From Gloeocapsopsis crepidinum LEGE 06123 (lineage in GTDB: Bacteria > Cyanobacteriota > Cyanobacteriia > Cyanobacteriales > Chroococcidiopsidaceae), in NCBI RefSeq assembly GCF_015207655.1, contig NZ_JADEWN010000029.1, forward strand, positions 1-60,692: a DNA stretch of 60,692 nt, read 5' to 3'. Below are positions 43,953-53,667 of this stretch, in pieces. The notes beneath the pieces are model-generated. The model saw nothing but the letters and a program-made list of their open reading frames with translations, ran no database searches and was not told the DNA's origin. The translations under genes were made by a program, and so were the position numbers. How positions within the stretch are numbered: position 1 is the first letter of the stretch; each line of letters starts with the position of its first letter.

Positions 43953-45509
43953 ATGCAAAACATCATTCAAACAGACGTCATCATCGTCGGAGCAGGTCCT
44001 ACAGGGCTTTCGCTAGCGGTGCAGTTAATGCGCTACAACATTGATTTTGTCATCTTTGACAAGAAAGAAGGAGTTACTGAGCTATCCAAGGCGCTGGTAG
44101 TGCATGCTCGTACGTTGGAAATTTACGACCAAGTGGGCTTGGCGAAAAAAGCAGTTGCAGGGGGAGAACAGGTGCAAAAAGTCGCCCTCATGCATGACGG
44201 TAAAATCAGTACCCGCCTCGATTTTTCAGATTTTGGTAAGGGACTCAGTCCATTTCCATTTATGCTTGTCTTTGAACAAAGCAAAAACGAGCATTTACTC
44301 TACGAACATCTCCAGCGCAACGGCAAGACTGTTCAATGGCAGACCGAATTAGAAACCTTGACACAAGATACAGACAGTGTAAGGGTGGTGGTCAAAACTA
44401 TCAGTGGCGAAACGCAAATAATCGAAGCATCCTATCTAGTGGGGTGTGATGGTGCGAGTAGTCCCACGCGGCAGATCCTCGGTCTGCCCTTTGAAGGTTC
44501 AACGCATCCGCGCTTATTTTATGTCGCTGATGTGCAGATGGAATTTTCAGGGGACGAGGGCACGGGGTATCCAGTACTGGGGCATGACTCCTTTGTGCTG
44601 ATGGTGCCAATGCAAGGTGAAAACCGCTGGCGGCTGATCGGTAACTTGCCTGAGTATGAAGACGAAATTGATCGAGAAGTTCTGTTTGATGCAATCGAAC
44701 ATAAAGTGAAGCAATTAGTGCAACTCCCGCTGGAAATTACAACTTTACACTGGTTTTCGACATACAAGGTTCATACTCGGCTGGCAGAAACTTTCTCGGT
44801 TGGTAGATGTTTTCTCGCAGGTGATGCAGCACATATTCATACGCCTGCGGGGGGACAAGGCATGAACACGGGTATTCAGGATGCTTACAACCTTGCTTGG
44901 AAGCTGGCTTTCGTTTTACGGGGTAATGCTCACAATTCATTGCTAGCAACTTACAACGAGGAACGCGTAGCGAATGCGAAACGGTTGTTACAGACGACTG
45001 ACCAATTTTTTGATGTCGCAGCAAGCGATCGCTGGTATTTCCGTTTCTTCCGCGACAATATTTTTCCAAGCATTGCGGGGTTTGTGACCCAGTTTAGTGC
45101 AGCAAGAGAGTTTCTGTTTCCCATGATTTCGCAAATCGGACTGGACTACTGCGATAGTTCTTTAAGCCAACATCAGCAAAGCCACTTCGAGGTCAAAGCA
45201 GGAGATCGAATGCCGTATTTTCTTGTCAATGGTGAGAACGTTTACGATCAGTTGCGCAGTCCTAAGTTTCACTTACTCGTGTTTTCTGATGGGCAACAAA
45301 ATTATGAGTATCTGAAACTGGAACTTGAAGAATTCGGTGAGTGTATCGATTTTCATATCATTCCGCTTTACCCAAAAGTTGTTGAAATTTTCGGTAGTCA
45401 GAAACCATTCAAAGTGCTGCTGCGACCGGATAACTACATTGCATTACTCTCGCCAGACTGTTCTTTAGAAGACCTCAAAGCCTACTTCCGTAAGATTGGA
45501 CTAACTTAA
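43953..45509 (+). CDS. FAD-dependent aromatic hydroxylase/monooxygenase (PheA/TfdB/MhpA type)
   Basis: The 518-residue protein shows the three FAD marks of class A flavin monooxygenases: DVIIVGAGPTGLSLAVQL at the start (GxGxxG), YLVGCDGASSPTR (the DG motif, FAD and NADPH) and CFLAGDAAHIHTPAGGQGMNTGIQDA (the GD motif). A C-terminal thioredoxin-like domain (about 400-518) is present as in phenol hydroxylases. It likely hydroxylates an aromatic or polyketide-like compound. AGGAGG at 43938-43943 is a strong ribosome binding site. The exporter genes follow after 27 bases in the same direction, which suggests modify-and-pump-out under the TetR repressor. Confidence 0.9.
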   Translation: MQNIIQTDVIIVGAGPTGLSLAVQLMRYNIDFVIFDKKEGVTELSKALVVHARTLEIYDQVGLAKKAVAGGEQVQKVALMHDGKISTRLDFSDFGKGLSPFPFMLVFEQSKNEHLLYEHLQRNGKTVQWQTELETLTQDTDSVRVVVKTISGETQIIEASYLVGCDGASSPTRQILGLPFEGSTHPRLFYVADVQMEFSGDEGTGYPVLGHDSFVLMVPMQGENRWRLIGNLPEYEDEIDREVLFDAIEHKVKQLVQLPLEITTLHWFSTYKVHTRLAETFSVGRCFLAGDAAHIHTPAGGQGMNTGIQDAYNLAWKLAFVLRGNAHNSLLATYNEERVANAKRLLQTTDQFFDVAASDRWYFRFFRDNIFPSIAGFVTQFSAAREFLFPMISQIGLDYCDSSLSQHQQSHFEVKAGDRMPYFLVNGENVYDQLRSPKFHLLVFSDGQQNYEYLKLELEEFGECIDFHIIPLYPKVVEIFGSQKPFKVLLRPDNYIALLSPDCSLEDLKAYFRKIGLT

Positions 45510-45536
45510 TATATCTGCGCTTTCAGGATGTGACTT

Positions 45537-46727
45537 ATGCAGGATACGATTCAGAGTCGGAATCAATTTATTAAAGCAATATCCCAGCGAGGAGTGATAA
45601 TTGCGGGAATTATACTGTTGGGCGTCGGTGGTGCAATGATATATAGATGGATGCAAATGGCATCGGTTGAACAGGAGGCTGATGCACCTGTGATAACGCC
45701 TGTAATTCAAACAGTAACTGCACTAGGGCGATTAGAGCCACGGGGTACAGCGATCGCGCTTTCGGCTCCAACGTCAAGTCAAGGCAATCGAGTTGAGCGA
45801 TTACTGGTGCAAGAGGGCGATCGCATTCAAGCAGGTCAAGTTATTGCCATTTTAGACTCGCACGATCAACGTAAAGCTGCTCTTGAAGAAGCAGAGGAAC
45901 AAGTAAATGTGGCACGCGCTCAACTCGACGTCATTCAAGCAGGTGCAAAACAAGGTGAAATCAATGCACAACAAGCAGAAATTGCTCGATTAAGTGCAGA
46001 ACGTCAAGGCAATATCGAAGCACAAGTAGCAACTGTAGCTCGGTTGCAATCAGAGTTGCAAAATGCTCAAGCCGAGTTCAATCGTTATCAATTACTGTAT
46101 CAGGAAGGAGCAATTTCAGCATCTGAACGTGACAGCAGACGCTTAGCATTAGACACGGCTCAAAAATCTGTCCAAGAAGCGCAAGTTAATCTCGCTCGCC
46201 TGCGTTCGACAACTCCTGCGGAGTTGAACAGGGCAAGAGCAACGCTAGAGCAAATTGCTGAGGTGCGTCCTGTCGATGTGCGTTCGGCACAAGCAGAAGT
46301 GAATCGAGCGATCGCTGCCCGCAATCAAGCAAAGGCAAGTTTTGAGCAATCAGTAGTGCGTTCTCCGATTGATGGTGAAGTGCTAGATATTTATACACGA
46401 GCGGGTGAAGTGGTTTCGACAGATGGCATTGCAGAGATTGGGCAAACGCAACAGATGCGAGCGATCGCAGAAGTCTATCAAAGCGATATTAGTAAAGTTC
46501 AGGTCGGGCAACGAGTTCGAGTAACAAGCGATTCAATTGCGAGTGAATTAGCAGGGACAGTTGAACGGATTGGTTCTCAAGTACGCCGACAAGCGATCGT
46601 CAACACCGATCCTAGCGCCAATATTGATGCCAGAGTGATTGAGGTGCAGATCAACTTAGATGATGCCTCCAGTCAAGAAGCTGCCAAATTTACGAATCTT
46701 CAAGTTCAGGTGGTGATTGAACAATGA
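45537..46727 (+). CDS. devB: DevB-type membrane fusion protein (HlyD family) of ABC exporter
   Basis: The protein has 396 residues. An N-terminal anchor helix (about 18-40) is followed by the lipoyl-like half AALGRLEPRG-type start (TALGRLEPRGTAIALS), LLVQEGDRIQAGQVIAIL, a coiled-coil hairpin (about 115-250) and SFEQSVVRSPIDGEVLDIYTRAGEVV. This ATALGRLEPxG opening is typical of DevB, the adaptor of cyanobacterial DevBCA exporters. It links the inner-membrane pump to an outer-membrane TolC-like channel, which is not in the window. Its stop overlaps devC by 4 bases. Confidence 0.87.
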   Translation: MQDTIQSRNQFIKAISQRGVIIAGIILLGVGGAMIYRWMQMASVEQEADAPVITPVIQTVTALGRLEPRGTAIALSAPTSSQGNRVERLLVQEGDRIQAGQVIAILDSHDQRKAALEEAEEQVNVARAQLDVIQAGAKQGEINAQQAEIARLSAERQGNIEAQVATVARLQSELQNAQAEFNRYQLLYQEGAISASERDSRRLALDTAQKSVQEAQVNLARLRSTTPAELNRARATLEQIAEVRPVDVRSAQAEVNRAIAARNQAKASFEQSVVRSPIDGEVLDIYTRAGEVVSTDGIAEIGQTQQMRAIAEVYQSDISKVQVGQRVRVTSDSIASELAGTVERIGSQVRRQAIVNTDPSANIDARVIEVQINLDDASSQEAAKFTNLQVQVVIEQ

Positions 46728-47899
46728 TTGGCTTCATTCAACAATTACAGCGTCGCACTCCTCTTGGATGGCTACAACTAAGCCACGAGAAAGGTCGCTT
46801 ACTAGTTGCACTAGCAGGCATTGCTTTTGCAGATGTGCTGATGTTTATGCAGCTTGGCTTTCAAAATGCATTATATGACAGTAATACTCGTGTCAGTCGT
46901 GCGATGTCAGCCGACATTATTCTACTCAGTCCCAAAGCCCTTAATCTGCAAAATTTATCTACCTTTTCACGGCGGCGACTGTTCCAGGCAAAAGATGTTC
47001 CAGGTGTCCAAACGTCAACTGCACTATACATTAACAGCATCACCTGGCGAAATCCTCAAACTCGTCTCAATGCCACTGTGCAAGTGTTAGGATTTGCACC
47101 CGACGAGCCAGCGTTTGACTTACCAGAAGTTAATCAACAACTTGACAAGCTGAAGTTACCGGATACAGTTCTTTTTGATCGCGGTGCTAGAGGTCAGTAT
47201 GCAGAGGCGATCGCCCAAGTGGAGCAGGGAAAAACAACGACTACTGAAGTCGATCGCCGGACATTAACAATCGCAGGGCTGTTTAGCTTGGGAGCGTCTT
47301 TTGGCGCAGATGCCAACTTAATGGTGAGCGATCAAACCTTTCTCCGCCTCTTTCCGCGACGAGATGCTGCTAGCGTTAGCTTGGGGTTGATTCAAGTGAA
47401 ATCGGGATACAATCCTCAACAAGTTGCTGCTGCCTTAGAATCTCATTTACCTGAAGATGTACGCGTACTGACAACTCAGGAGTATCTGCAATTTGAAGAA
47501 AACTATTGGAGAACTGCAAGCCCAATTGGATTTGTGTTTGGGCTAGGAACTGTCATGGCGTTTGTCGTTGGCGTTGTGATTGTGTATCAAGTCCTATCAA
47601 CTGACGTGAACGCGCACATCAAGGAGTACGCCACCTTCAAAGCTATGGGCTACAGTAATTCCTACTTATTAAGCGTTGTGTTTGAAGAAGCAATTATCCT
47701 GGCATTTCTCGGATTTATCCCTGGTGCTATTCTTCCTTTGGGACTTTATGCTCTAGCTGCTAACGCAACTGCTTTACCAATTTATATGACAGCTTCAAGG
47801 GCTGTATTTGTCTTAGTACTAACGGTTGTAATGTGTGCGCTTTCAGGGGCGATCGCAACTCGCAAACTCCAGTCCGCTGATCCAGCAGATATGTTTTAG
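46724..47899 (+). CDS. devC: DevC-type ABC exporter permease
   Basis: The protein has 391 residues. A first helix comes after TPLGWLQLSHEKGRLLVALAGIAFADVLMFMQLGF, the characteristic DevC start. A large outer domain (about 60-265) and three more helices near 270-385 follow, the MacB/FtsX topology. VLSTDVNAHIKEYATFKAMGYSNSYL is the conserved coupling stretch. It is the membrane part of a pump that moves glycolipids or hydrophobic compounds. ATGA overlap with devB and 9 bases to devA indicate one operon. Confidence 0.88.
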   Translation: MIGFIQQLQRRTPLGWLQLSHEKGRLLVALAGIAFADVLMFMQLGFQNALYDSNTRVSRAMSADIILLSPKALNLQNLSTFSRRRLFQAKDVPGVQTSTALYINSITWRNPQTRLNATVQVLGFAPDEPAFDLPEVNQQLDKLKLPDTVLFDRGARGQYAEAIAQVEQGKTTTTEVDRRTLTIAGLFSLGASFGADANLMVSDQTFLRLFPRRDAASVSLGLIQVKSGYNPQQVAAALESHLPEDVRVLTTQEYLQFEENYWRTASPIGFVFGLGTVMAFVVGVVIVYQVLSTDVNAHIKEYATFKAMGYSNSYLLSVVFEEAIILAFLGFIPGAILPLGLYALAANATALPIYMTASRAVFVLVLTVVMCALSGAIATRKLQSADPADMF

Positions 47900-47908
47900 G
47901 AACGAACA

Positions 47909-48604
47909 ATGGCGATCGCTATTTCAGTTCAAGATCTCAATCACTACTTTGGTCAAGGTCAACTTCGCAAGCAAGTCTTATTTGATATTAATCTCGAAAT
48001 TAACACAGGCGAGATTGTGATTATGACCGGTCCTTCGGGTTCTGGAAAAACAACATTACTCACCTTGATTGGTGGATTGCGGTCTGCCCAATCTGGCAGC
48101 TTACAAGTTTTGGGGCAAGAATTGTGCGGCGCAACACCTCAAAAACTCACGCAAGCCCGAAAACATCACGGATACATCTTTCAAGCACACAACTTGCATA
48201 GCAGCTTAACGACGTTACAAAACGTCAAAATGGGTTTGGAATTGCATCGAGAGATACCTCCAACAGAGATGAAAGCGCGAGCAATTAGGATGTTAGAACA
48301 AGTAGGATTAGGAGAGCGCACCAATTATTATCCTGATGGTTTATCTGGCGGACAGAAACAAAGAGTTGCGATCGCCCGTGCGCTGGTTAGCCATCCTAAA
48401 CTAGTACTTGCAGATGAACCGACTGCGGCATTAGATAGCAAATCTGGTCGAGATGTGGTCAACCTGATGCAAACTCTTGCAAAAGAGCAAGGCTGCACAA
48501 TTTTACTAGTGACCCACGACAATCGGATTTTAGACGTTGCCGACCGCATTGTTCACATGGAAGATGGAGTATTAAAGCGCAATACGGCTTCACCAGTAGG
48601 TTAG
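47909..48604 (+). CDS. devA: DevA-type ABC exporter ATP-binding protein
   Basis: The 231-residue ATPase has Walker A GPSGSGKTTLL, the Q-loop (IFQAHNLH), the ABC signature LSGGQKQRVAIARAL, Walker B KLVLADEPTAALD and the H-loop VTHDN. LNHYFGQGQLRKQVLFDINLEI is the usual DevA opening. It powers the DevBC pump. In filamentous cyanobacteria DevBCA exports heterocyst glycolipids, but many unicellular cyanobacteria have several copies with other jobs. Control by the TetR gene and the monooxygenase partner points to export of a modified compound. Confidence 0.9.
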   Translation: MAIAISVQDLNHYFGQGQLRKQVLFDINLEINTGEIVIMTGPSGSGKTTLLTLIGGLRSAQSGSLQVLGQELCGATPQKLTQARKHHGYIFQAHNLHSSLTTLQNVKMGLELHREIPPTEMKARAIRMLEQVGLGERTNYYPDGLSGGQKQRVAIARALVSHPKLVLADEPTAALDSKSGRDVVNLMQTLAKEQGCTILLVTHDNRILDVADRIVHMEDGVLKRNTASPVG

Positions 48605-48622
48605 TGTTTAGTATTGATGCAG

Positions 48623-48835
48623 TTATTTTGGCACTGGATCGTATCCACCTGGATGCCAAGGATGACAACGCAGCACCCGTCGCATAGCTAAAATTCCGCC
48701 GCGCCATACTCCAAAGCGTTCAACTGCTTCCATTGCATACTGCGAACAGGTAGGATGAAAACGGCAAGTAGGAGGAAATAGCGGTGAAATTAAAATACGA
48801 TAGCCGCGAATTAAGAAAAGAATCAGACGTTTCAT
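48623..48835 (-). CDS. yidD: YidD membrane protein insertion efficiency factor
   Basis: A 70-residue protein starting [20 protein letters not shown], followed by the conserved [22 protein letters not shown] with three Cys, then [18 protein letters not shown]. This is a full-length YidD. It is an amphipathic membrane-bound helper of YidC-dependent insertion. Two Met codons are adjacent; the second is chosen. It converges with devA. rnpA and yidC, its usual neighbours in many bacteria, are not here. Confidence 0.93.
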   Translation of the reverse strand: MKRLILFLIRGYRILISPLFPPTCRFHPTCSQYAMEAVERFGVWRGGILAMRRVLRCHPWHPGGYDPVPK

Positions 48836-48896
48836 CACAGAGCCAAATCTAGATAGAGTGATACAAGAATCCTTATCTTCAGCTTAAGTCAAGACC

Positions 48897-49589
48897 TTGC
48901 TTACTTTAACTCAGTTAGAATCAGTACCATTGTGGCAGCCAATTACCGTTGTAGGAACGTGGGTAGGTGCGATCTTATTAATAGCATTAGTTGCCAATCG
49001 CTATACTAGTGCCGACTCAGAAATTACGCGCAAGATTGTTCACATTGGCACAGGTAACATCATTTTGTTTGCTTGGTGGTTAGATATACCTGCAAGTATA
49101 GGTATTGGTGCTTCAGTTGTAGCGAGTATCGTTACTCTGCTCTCATATAAATTTCCGCTACTACCTGGAATTAACAGTGTTGGACGCCAAAGCCTCGGCA
49201 CGTTTTTCTATGCAGTAAGTATTGGTGTTTTGGTTGCTTGGTTTTGGTCTGTAGAACAACCTCAATATGCAGCTTTAGGCATTTTGGTAATGACGTGGGG
49301 TGATGGATTAGCTGCCTTAGTTGGTCAAAGATTTGGCAAGCATCGCTACAAAATTTGGGGAATTCAAAAAAGCTGGGAAGGTTCTTTGACAATGACTATC
49401 GTCAGTTACATCGTCAGTAGCCTAATTTTTTTGGGGATACAAGGTAATGTCTGGCAAACCTGGTTGATTTCACTAGTTATTGCCTTAGTTGCTACTACTC
49501 TAGAAGCTTTCTCCAAATTTGGTATTGATAATTTGACAGTTCCTCTGGGTAGCGCAGCGATCGCTTTTGCTTTAAGTCAGTTGCTGTAG
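48897..49589 (+). CDS. Phytol/polyprenol kinase family protein (VTE5/SEC59/DGK1 type)
   Basis: A 230-residue membrane protein with about seven helices. EITRKIVHIGTGNIILFAWW, NSVGRQSLGTFFYAVSIG and VMTWGDGLAALVGQRFGKH are the conserved marks of CTP-dependent polyprenol/phytol kinases, and IQKSWEGSLTM is the K-S-x-E-G motif. It likely phosphorylates phytol salvaged from chlorophyll for tocopherol or phylloquinone synthesis. The TTG start at 48897 lacks a strong binding site, so the start may be off by some codons. Confidence 0.85.
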   Translation: MLTLTQLESVPLWQPITVVGTWVGAILLIALVANRYTSADSEITRKIVHIGTGNIILFAWWLDIPASIGIGASVVASIVTLLSYKFPLLPGINSVGRQSLGTFFYAVSIGVLVAWFWSVEQPQYAALGILVMTWGDGLAALVGQRFGKHRYKIWGIQKSWEGSLTMTIVSYIVSSLIFLGIQGNVWQTWLISLVIALVATTLEAFSKFGIDNLTVPLGSAAIAFALSQLL

Positions 49590-49695
49590 GTTAAGCCAAT
49601 CGTAAGTGTCATTCTTTGCCAAACTACTACCATAAGTTGGAATTCTAGTTTGTGAATCTGATTGCACAATAAACAAAGAACACTAGGAGGTGGAA

Positions 49696-50658
49696 ATGGA
49701 GAAGCGACGCTTAGGCACAACCGATATTCAAATTACTCCCATCTTAATGGGAACATGGCAAGCTGGTCAAAAACAGTGGGTTGGTATTGAGGATGAAGAA
49801 AGTATCAAAGCCATTCGCGCTGCCGTGGATGCTGGCATTACAACAATTGATACGGCAGAGGTTTATGGTAATGGTCACTCAGAACAAGTAATTGCACAAG
49901 CCTTAAATGATGTACCACGCGATCGCATTGTTTATGCCACAAAAGTTTTTGCCAATCATTTGAAACACGATCAAGTGCTCGAAGCTTGCGATCGCTCTCT
50001 CAAAAACCTAAAAATCGACTATATCGACCTATACCAAATTCATTGGCCTTCGGGTTCTTTCAATACAGAAATTGTCCCTATTGAAGAAACGATGGGTGCT
50101 TTAAATCAATTAAAGCAGCAAGGTAAAATTCGGGCGATCGGGGTTTCTAATTTCTCCCGCCCTCAATTAGAAGAAGCTGCACAGTATGGACGCATTGATA
50201 GCATTCAGCCGCCTTACTCGCTGTTTTGGCGCTGGGTTGAGAAAGACGTGATGCCTTACTGCATTGAGCATAATATTTCGATTCTTGCCTACTCTCCTCT
50301 TGCCCAAGGGTTATTAACAGGAAAATTTGGTCGAGATCATCAATTTGATCCCCAAGATAACCGTGCCAAAAATAAACTATTTCAAGGCGAAAACTACGAA
50401 CGGGCGCAGCAAGCTTTAGAGAAACTTCGTCCGATTGCTGACCGTCATCAAGCTTCCCTGGCTTCTTTGGCGATCGCCTGGTTAATCGCCCAACCCCAAT
50501 CCCAAGCTATTGTTGGTGCAAGAACCGCAGAACAAGCTGTTGGTAACGCTAAAGCCGCTACAGTACAACTAAGTCCTGAAGAATTAGCAGAAATTGACGC
50601 TATTGGTCGCATCGTGACCGACCATTTAGACGAAAACCCAGTGATGTGGAATTGGTAG
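49696..50658 (+). CDS. Aldo/keto reductase
   Basis: A 320-residue (beta/alpha)8 NADPH enzyme. The start ATG 49696 follows AGGAGG at 49685-49690; a GTG inside that site is unlikely. The catalytic residues are in place: Asp and Tyr in DTAEVYGNGHSE, Lys in YATKVFANH and His in YQIHWPSG. GVSNFSRPQLEEA and the late IVGARTAEQAVGNAKA (NADP site) are normal. Substrate unknown; general carbonyl reduction is likely. Transcribed alone. Confidence 0.92.
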   Translation: MEKRRLGTTDIQITPILMGTWQAGQKQWVGIEDEESIKAIRAAVDAGITTIDTAEVYGNGHSEQVIAQALNDVPRDRIVYATKVFANHLKHDQVLEACDRSLKNLKIDYIDLYQIHWPSGSFNTEIVPIEETMGALNQLKQQGKIRAIGVSNFSRPQLEEAAQYGRIDSIQPPYSLFWRWVEKDVMPYCIEHNISILAYSPLAQGLLTGKFGRDHQFDPQDNRAKNKLFQGENYERAQQALEKLRPIADRHQASLASLAIAWLIAQPQSQAIVGARTAEQAVGNAKAATVQLSPEELAEIDAIGRIVTDHLDENPVMWNW

Positions 50659-51147
50659 AAAGAATAGAGGACGCTGCGCAGATCTACGGTTCAGAGGTTA
50701 AGGGGTTTACAAAGGAAAGTTATTGGTGTTTTGCTGAATATGTCGGTTGTTGTTGCAAAGTTCAAAGACTTTTAAACTTGAGTAAATACCCACTTGCAGT
50801 TATCAAACAACGTGATAACTTAAATATTAAGGCACCAGATGGATAAAACCACATCCAAAAAGGTTCTCGGCTCGGTGTCTCCCGTCGTAGAACTACCAAC
50901 AGCAAATACCAAGCATAGCTTCAGAGGCAACACACCTAAAATGGTAACGCCTAACCTTGGTCAAGAAAGACGCTTCTATGCTGGAGTTGCGATACTAGTA
51001 AACCTTAGTTGTTATTCCACTTATCTCTCTATTCCACATTCAATTTGAAGAAGTTGAGTCTTATTTCCTAAAGGGTCTAGTCCATCTATTCTGGCTAGAC
51101 CCTTGACGTTTGATAAGCCACAAGCAATTAGCACTAATCACCAGTAG
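50659..51147. other. 489-base gap with two hairpins
   Basis: Two short plus-strand frames here (50646-50846 and 50839-51048) have no family features. An 8-bp inverted repeat AGTTATCA/TGATAACT lies at 50798-50820. A stronger hairpin lies at 51071-51104. No RNA gene is recognised. Confidence 0.4.
51071..51104. terminator. Hairpin between converging genes
   Basis: AAGGGTCTAG pairs perfectly with CTAGACCCTT, and CCA/TGG extends the stem inside the loop. It lies between the aldo/keto reductase and the converging hydrolase gene. It has no long T tract, so it may be a two-way terminator or an mRNA-stabilising end. Confidence 0.55.
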
Positions 51148-52089
51148 TTAGTAGCTTTGAGAGCTTTTCAATGTGAGTGCCCACTCGCTTAATAAAGAAT
51201 TAACTTGTTCTGGGACTTCATCATGAGGGCAGTGTCCTGCCCGTAAAAAATATTCCGTCAATTCTGGATAATACTTGCGAAACTTAGGCGATCGCTCTCT
51301 AGCATTCATCCAAGGGTCAGCTTCTCCCCATAATAGTAGTAAGGGACAATCCAACTGTCGTAGCAGCGTGTCAACTTTTTCCCCTTGAGGAGTACTGAAC
51401 ACAGAGGCAAAAACATCGATGGCACCAGGATCGCAAGCAGGACGGTAAATGTCTTCTACTAATTGATCTGTGATCGCACTTTTATCAAGGTATACCTTTT
51501 CTAAGGTTTGCCGGATAACCCAAGGTTGACGGATGTACTGAAATAATAAGAAACGTCCTAAGGGCTGCTGAAAAAACCACTTTGCCGACTCTTGCAAGAA
51601 TTTCTGCACAAAATCAGACTGTTTTGGTGGTTGAATCTCTGATTGTACTGCTTCTGATTCCGGCGTAGGCTGATCTTCATGAAAAGGACCTGCACTATTT
51701 AATAAAACTAATCCCGCAGCTGCGTCTTTTCGCTGGGCAGCAACACACAAACTAGTATATCCACCCAAAGAGTTACCGGCTAACACAACTGGCTGACCAA
51801 TGACTTCTCGAATAAAGTCATACAACTGATCGCGCCATAGATCTCCGCTGTATTGCCACTTTGGCTTAGCAGAACGCCCAAAACCTAATAAATCAACTGC
51901 CCATACTTCAAAATCACGCGACAGCCCAGCAACGTTTTTTCGCCAGTGGTCGGTTGAAGCACCGAATCCATGTATTAGTAGTATCGGTGGATGCTGTGAA
52001 GATTGTCCAGCGCGTACATAATAAATTGACTGCCCTCGCCACTGCCAATATTTGCCAGGAATTGAGGTAGTAGCAGAAGTCACCTGCAT
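51148..52089 (-). CDS. Alpha/beta hydrolase
   Basis: The protein has 313 residues. The oxyanion region is LLIHGFGASTDHWRKN, the nucleophile Ser is in VLAGNSLGGYTS, the acid Asp in LLWGEADPWMNA and the His in AGHCPHDEVPEQ. A helical lid of about 70 residues lies between them (about 140-225). No signal peptide. The N-terminal YWQWRGQSIYYVRAGQ is typical of a cyanobacterial and plant-plastid group whose members may act on chlorophyll-derived or lipid esters. The exact substrate is unknown. Confidence 0.88.
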   Translation of the reverse strand: MQVTSATTSIPGKYWQWRGQSIYYVRAGQSSQHPPILLIHGFGASTDHWRKNVAGLSRDFEVWAVDLLGFGRSAKPKWQYSGDLWRDQLYDFIREVIGQPVVLAGNSLGGYTSLCVAAQRKDAAAGLVLLNSAGPFHEDQPTPESEAVQSEIQPPKQSDFVQKFLQESAKWFFQQPLGRFLLFQYIRQPWVIRQTLEKVYLDKSAITDQLVEDIYRPACDPGAIDVFASVFSTPQGEKVDTLLRQLDCPLLLLWGEADPWMNARERSPKFRKYYPELTEYFLRAGHCPHDEVPEQVNSLLSEWALTLKSSQSY

Positions 52090-52188
52090 AATCTCAATAA
52101 ATGTTAAGTTACTTTAATAATCTTAACGCGGAGTATAACCATGTAATCTATGTAAATAGATAGGTTAAATTTGCATTTATCAATACAA

Positions 52189-53052
52189 GTGATTACAGGT
52201 AAAACACAACTACTTGGCGTTATGGGGCATCCGGTAGAACACTCACTGTCTCCGATAATGCATAATGCAGCGATCGCCCACTTAAAGCTCGATTATGTCT
52301 ATCTACCTCTATCAGTTAAACCAGAAGCTTTAACAACAGCAGTTGCTGGATTTGCAGCAATCAACTTAAAAGGCTTTAATGTAACGATTCCCCATAAACA
52401 GGCAATTCTACCGTTGCTGTCAGAAATTTCTCCTGTCGCTCAAGCTGTGGGGGCTGTAAATACGGTTTGGCGTAAGGATAATACTTGGGTAGGTACTAAC
52501 ACTGATGTCGAAGGCTTTCTTGCTCCTTTACAAGATTTAAATCGCGATTGGAGCAGTGCTGTAGTACTTATTTTAGGCAATGGAGGAGCCGCTAGGGCAG
52601 TTGTAGCTGCTTGCGCTCAATTAGGTTGTCTGAGAATTTATACTATCGGTCGTAACTACCAAAAGCTGCAGCAGTTTTATGCTAGTTGGAATGATGCGGA
52701 TATCAGCAGTAAACTACAAGTTCATTCTTGGGACAAACTACCACAGTTGATTCCTCAAGCAACCTTATTAGTAAACACGACTCCTATTGGCATGCATCCG
52801 CACACTGAAGCATCACCATTAAGTATTACGGAAATGAAGCTCTTATCTTCAGAAGCGATCGCATACGATTTAGTTTACACTCCACGTCCCACTCAGTTTC
52901 TCCAACAAGCTGAAAAACAAGGTGTAATGACAATAGATGGACTAGAAATGCTCGTCCAACAAGGTGCGGCTGCGCTAAAAATCTGGTTACAGCAATCAGT
53001 ACCTGTCGATATTATGCGACAGGCATTACAACAGCAATTAATCAAGTGTTAG
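52189..53052 (+). CDS. aroE: Shikimate dehydrogenase
   Basis: A protein of about 287 residues from GTG 52189 (family-like start VITGKTQLLGVMGHP); TTG 52171 would add 6 residues. The shikimate site is seen in HPVEHSLSPIMHN and NVTIPHK (catalytic Lys) with NTDVEGF (Asp). The NADP fold has ILGNGGAARAV, and the end has DGLEMLVQQGAAALKIW. It reduces 3-dehydroshikimate to shikimate in aromatic amino acid synthesis. It ends in a 4-base overlap with the converging gene at 53049. Confidence 0.95.
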   Translation: MITGKTQLLGVMGHPVEHSLSPIMHNAAIAHLKLDYVYLPLSVKPEALTTAVAGFAAINLKGFNVTIPHKQAILPLLSEISPVAQAVGAVNTVWRKDNTWVGTNTDVEGFLAPLQDLNRDWSSAVVLILGNGGAARAVVAACAQLGCLRIYTIGRNYQKLQQFYASWNDADISSKLQVHSWDKLPQLIPQATLLVNTTPIGMHPHTEASPLSITEMKLLSSEAIAYDLVYTPRPTQFLQQAEKQGVMTIDGLEMLVQQGAAALKIWLQQSVPVDIMRQALQQQLIKC

Positions 53053-53612
53053 CTGAGACTTGATTCAGCTGTAGGCATCACAGACTGAACCTCGGCATTA
53101 AGAGTCACAAAATAAAGCTCTATGTTGATATCAGGATAGCGCTTGCGAATCTCCCAATAAGCTCGATTTAAATAATCTGCATGAACTTGTTGTTCGCGTT
53201 CTCGGTCATTGCTCAACTCAAGGTCAATTTTACGAGCGTATGCTCCACAATCTTGATGATCTAAGACGATCACTTTTGTGATGTGATGTAAATTGTGAGA
53301 TAACTCTAGTTGATCCCAAAATGCCTCGGCTTCAGCAGTGTGGGGAAAGCCAGATAATGCTAGAGAAGCACCCGCCAAAGCTGTCCAGTCATATTGATTG
53401 CTAAGATGTTGAAGCGACAAAAAATATCGCTCTGTTTCTAGAAAGCGAAAATCAATACAACTAAGTACTAGTGCTTTCGCCTGATGATTTGCGGTAGCTG
53501 GTATTTTTAGCAAAAGAGGAAAAGCAACAATTCCAGGCAAGAGCGATCGCAAAAAATGACGACGAGGAAATTGATGAGGTTGACTACAGGCACAGCCACT
53601 AATTTGTTGCAT
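53049..53612 (-). CDS. Tat-exported beta-carbonic-anhydrase-like protein
   Basis: A 187-residue protein. The N-terminus has a twin-arginine motif (RRHFLRSLLPG) and a hydrophobic stretch, so it should be exported folded. The mature part has LSCIDFRF, matching the C-x-D-x-R zinc and active-site motif of beta-carbonic anhydrases, and LDHQDCGAY with the H-x2-C ligands. It is shorter than classical enzymes and lacks several of their segments, so it belongs to a distant branch whose activity is uncertain. A remnant of a SulP-type anion transporter lies just upstream on the same strand, which supports an inorganic-carbon role. Confidence 0.75.
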   Translation of the reverse strand: MQQISGCACSQPHQFPRRHFLRSLLPGIVAFPLLLKIPATANHQAKALVLSCIDFRFLETERYFLSLQHLSNQYDWTALAGASLALSGFPHTAEAEAFWDQLELSHNLHHITKVIVLDHQDCGAYARKIDLELSNDREREQQVHADYLNRAYWEIRKRYPDINIELYFVTLNAEVQSVMPTAESSLS

Positions 53613-53667
53613 TTTGATATCTGGTATAAATGTTTCTATAAAAAGAAATAAGCTCGTATGGCACTCA

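Noticed and set aside
50646-51048. Two short plus-strand frames after the aldo/keto reductase
   Set aside because: No family pattern, the first overlaps the end of the reductase gene, and hairpins lie within or beside them.
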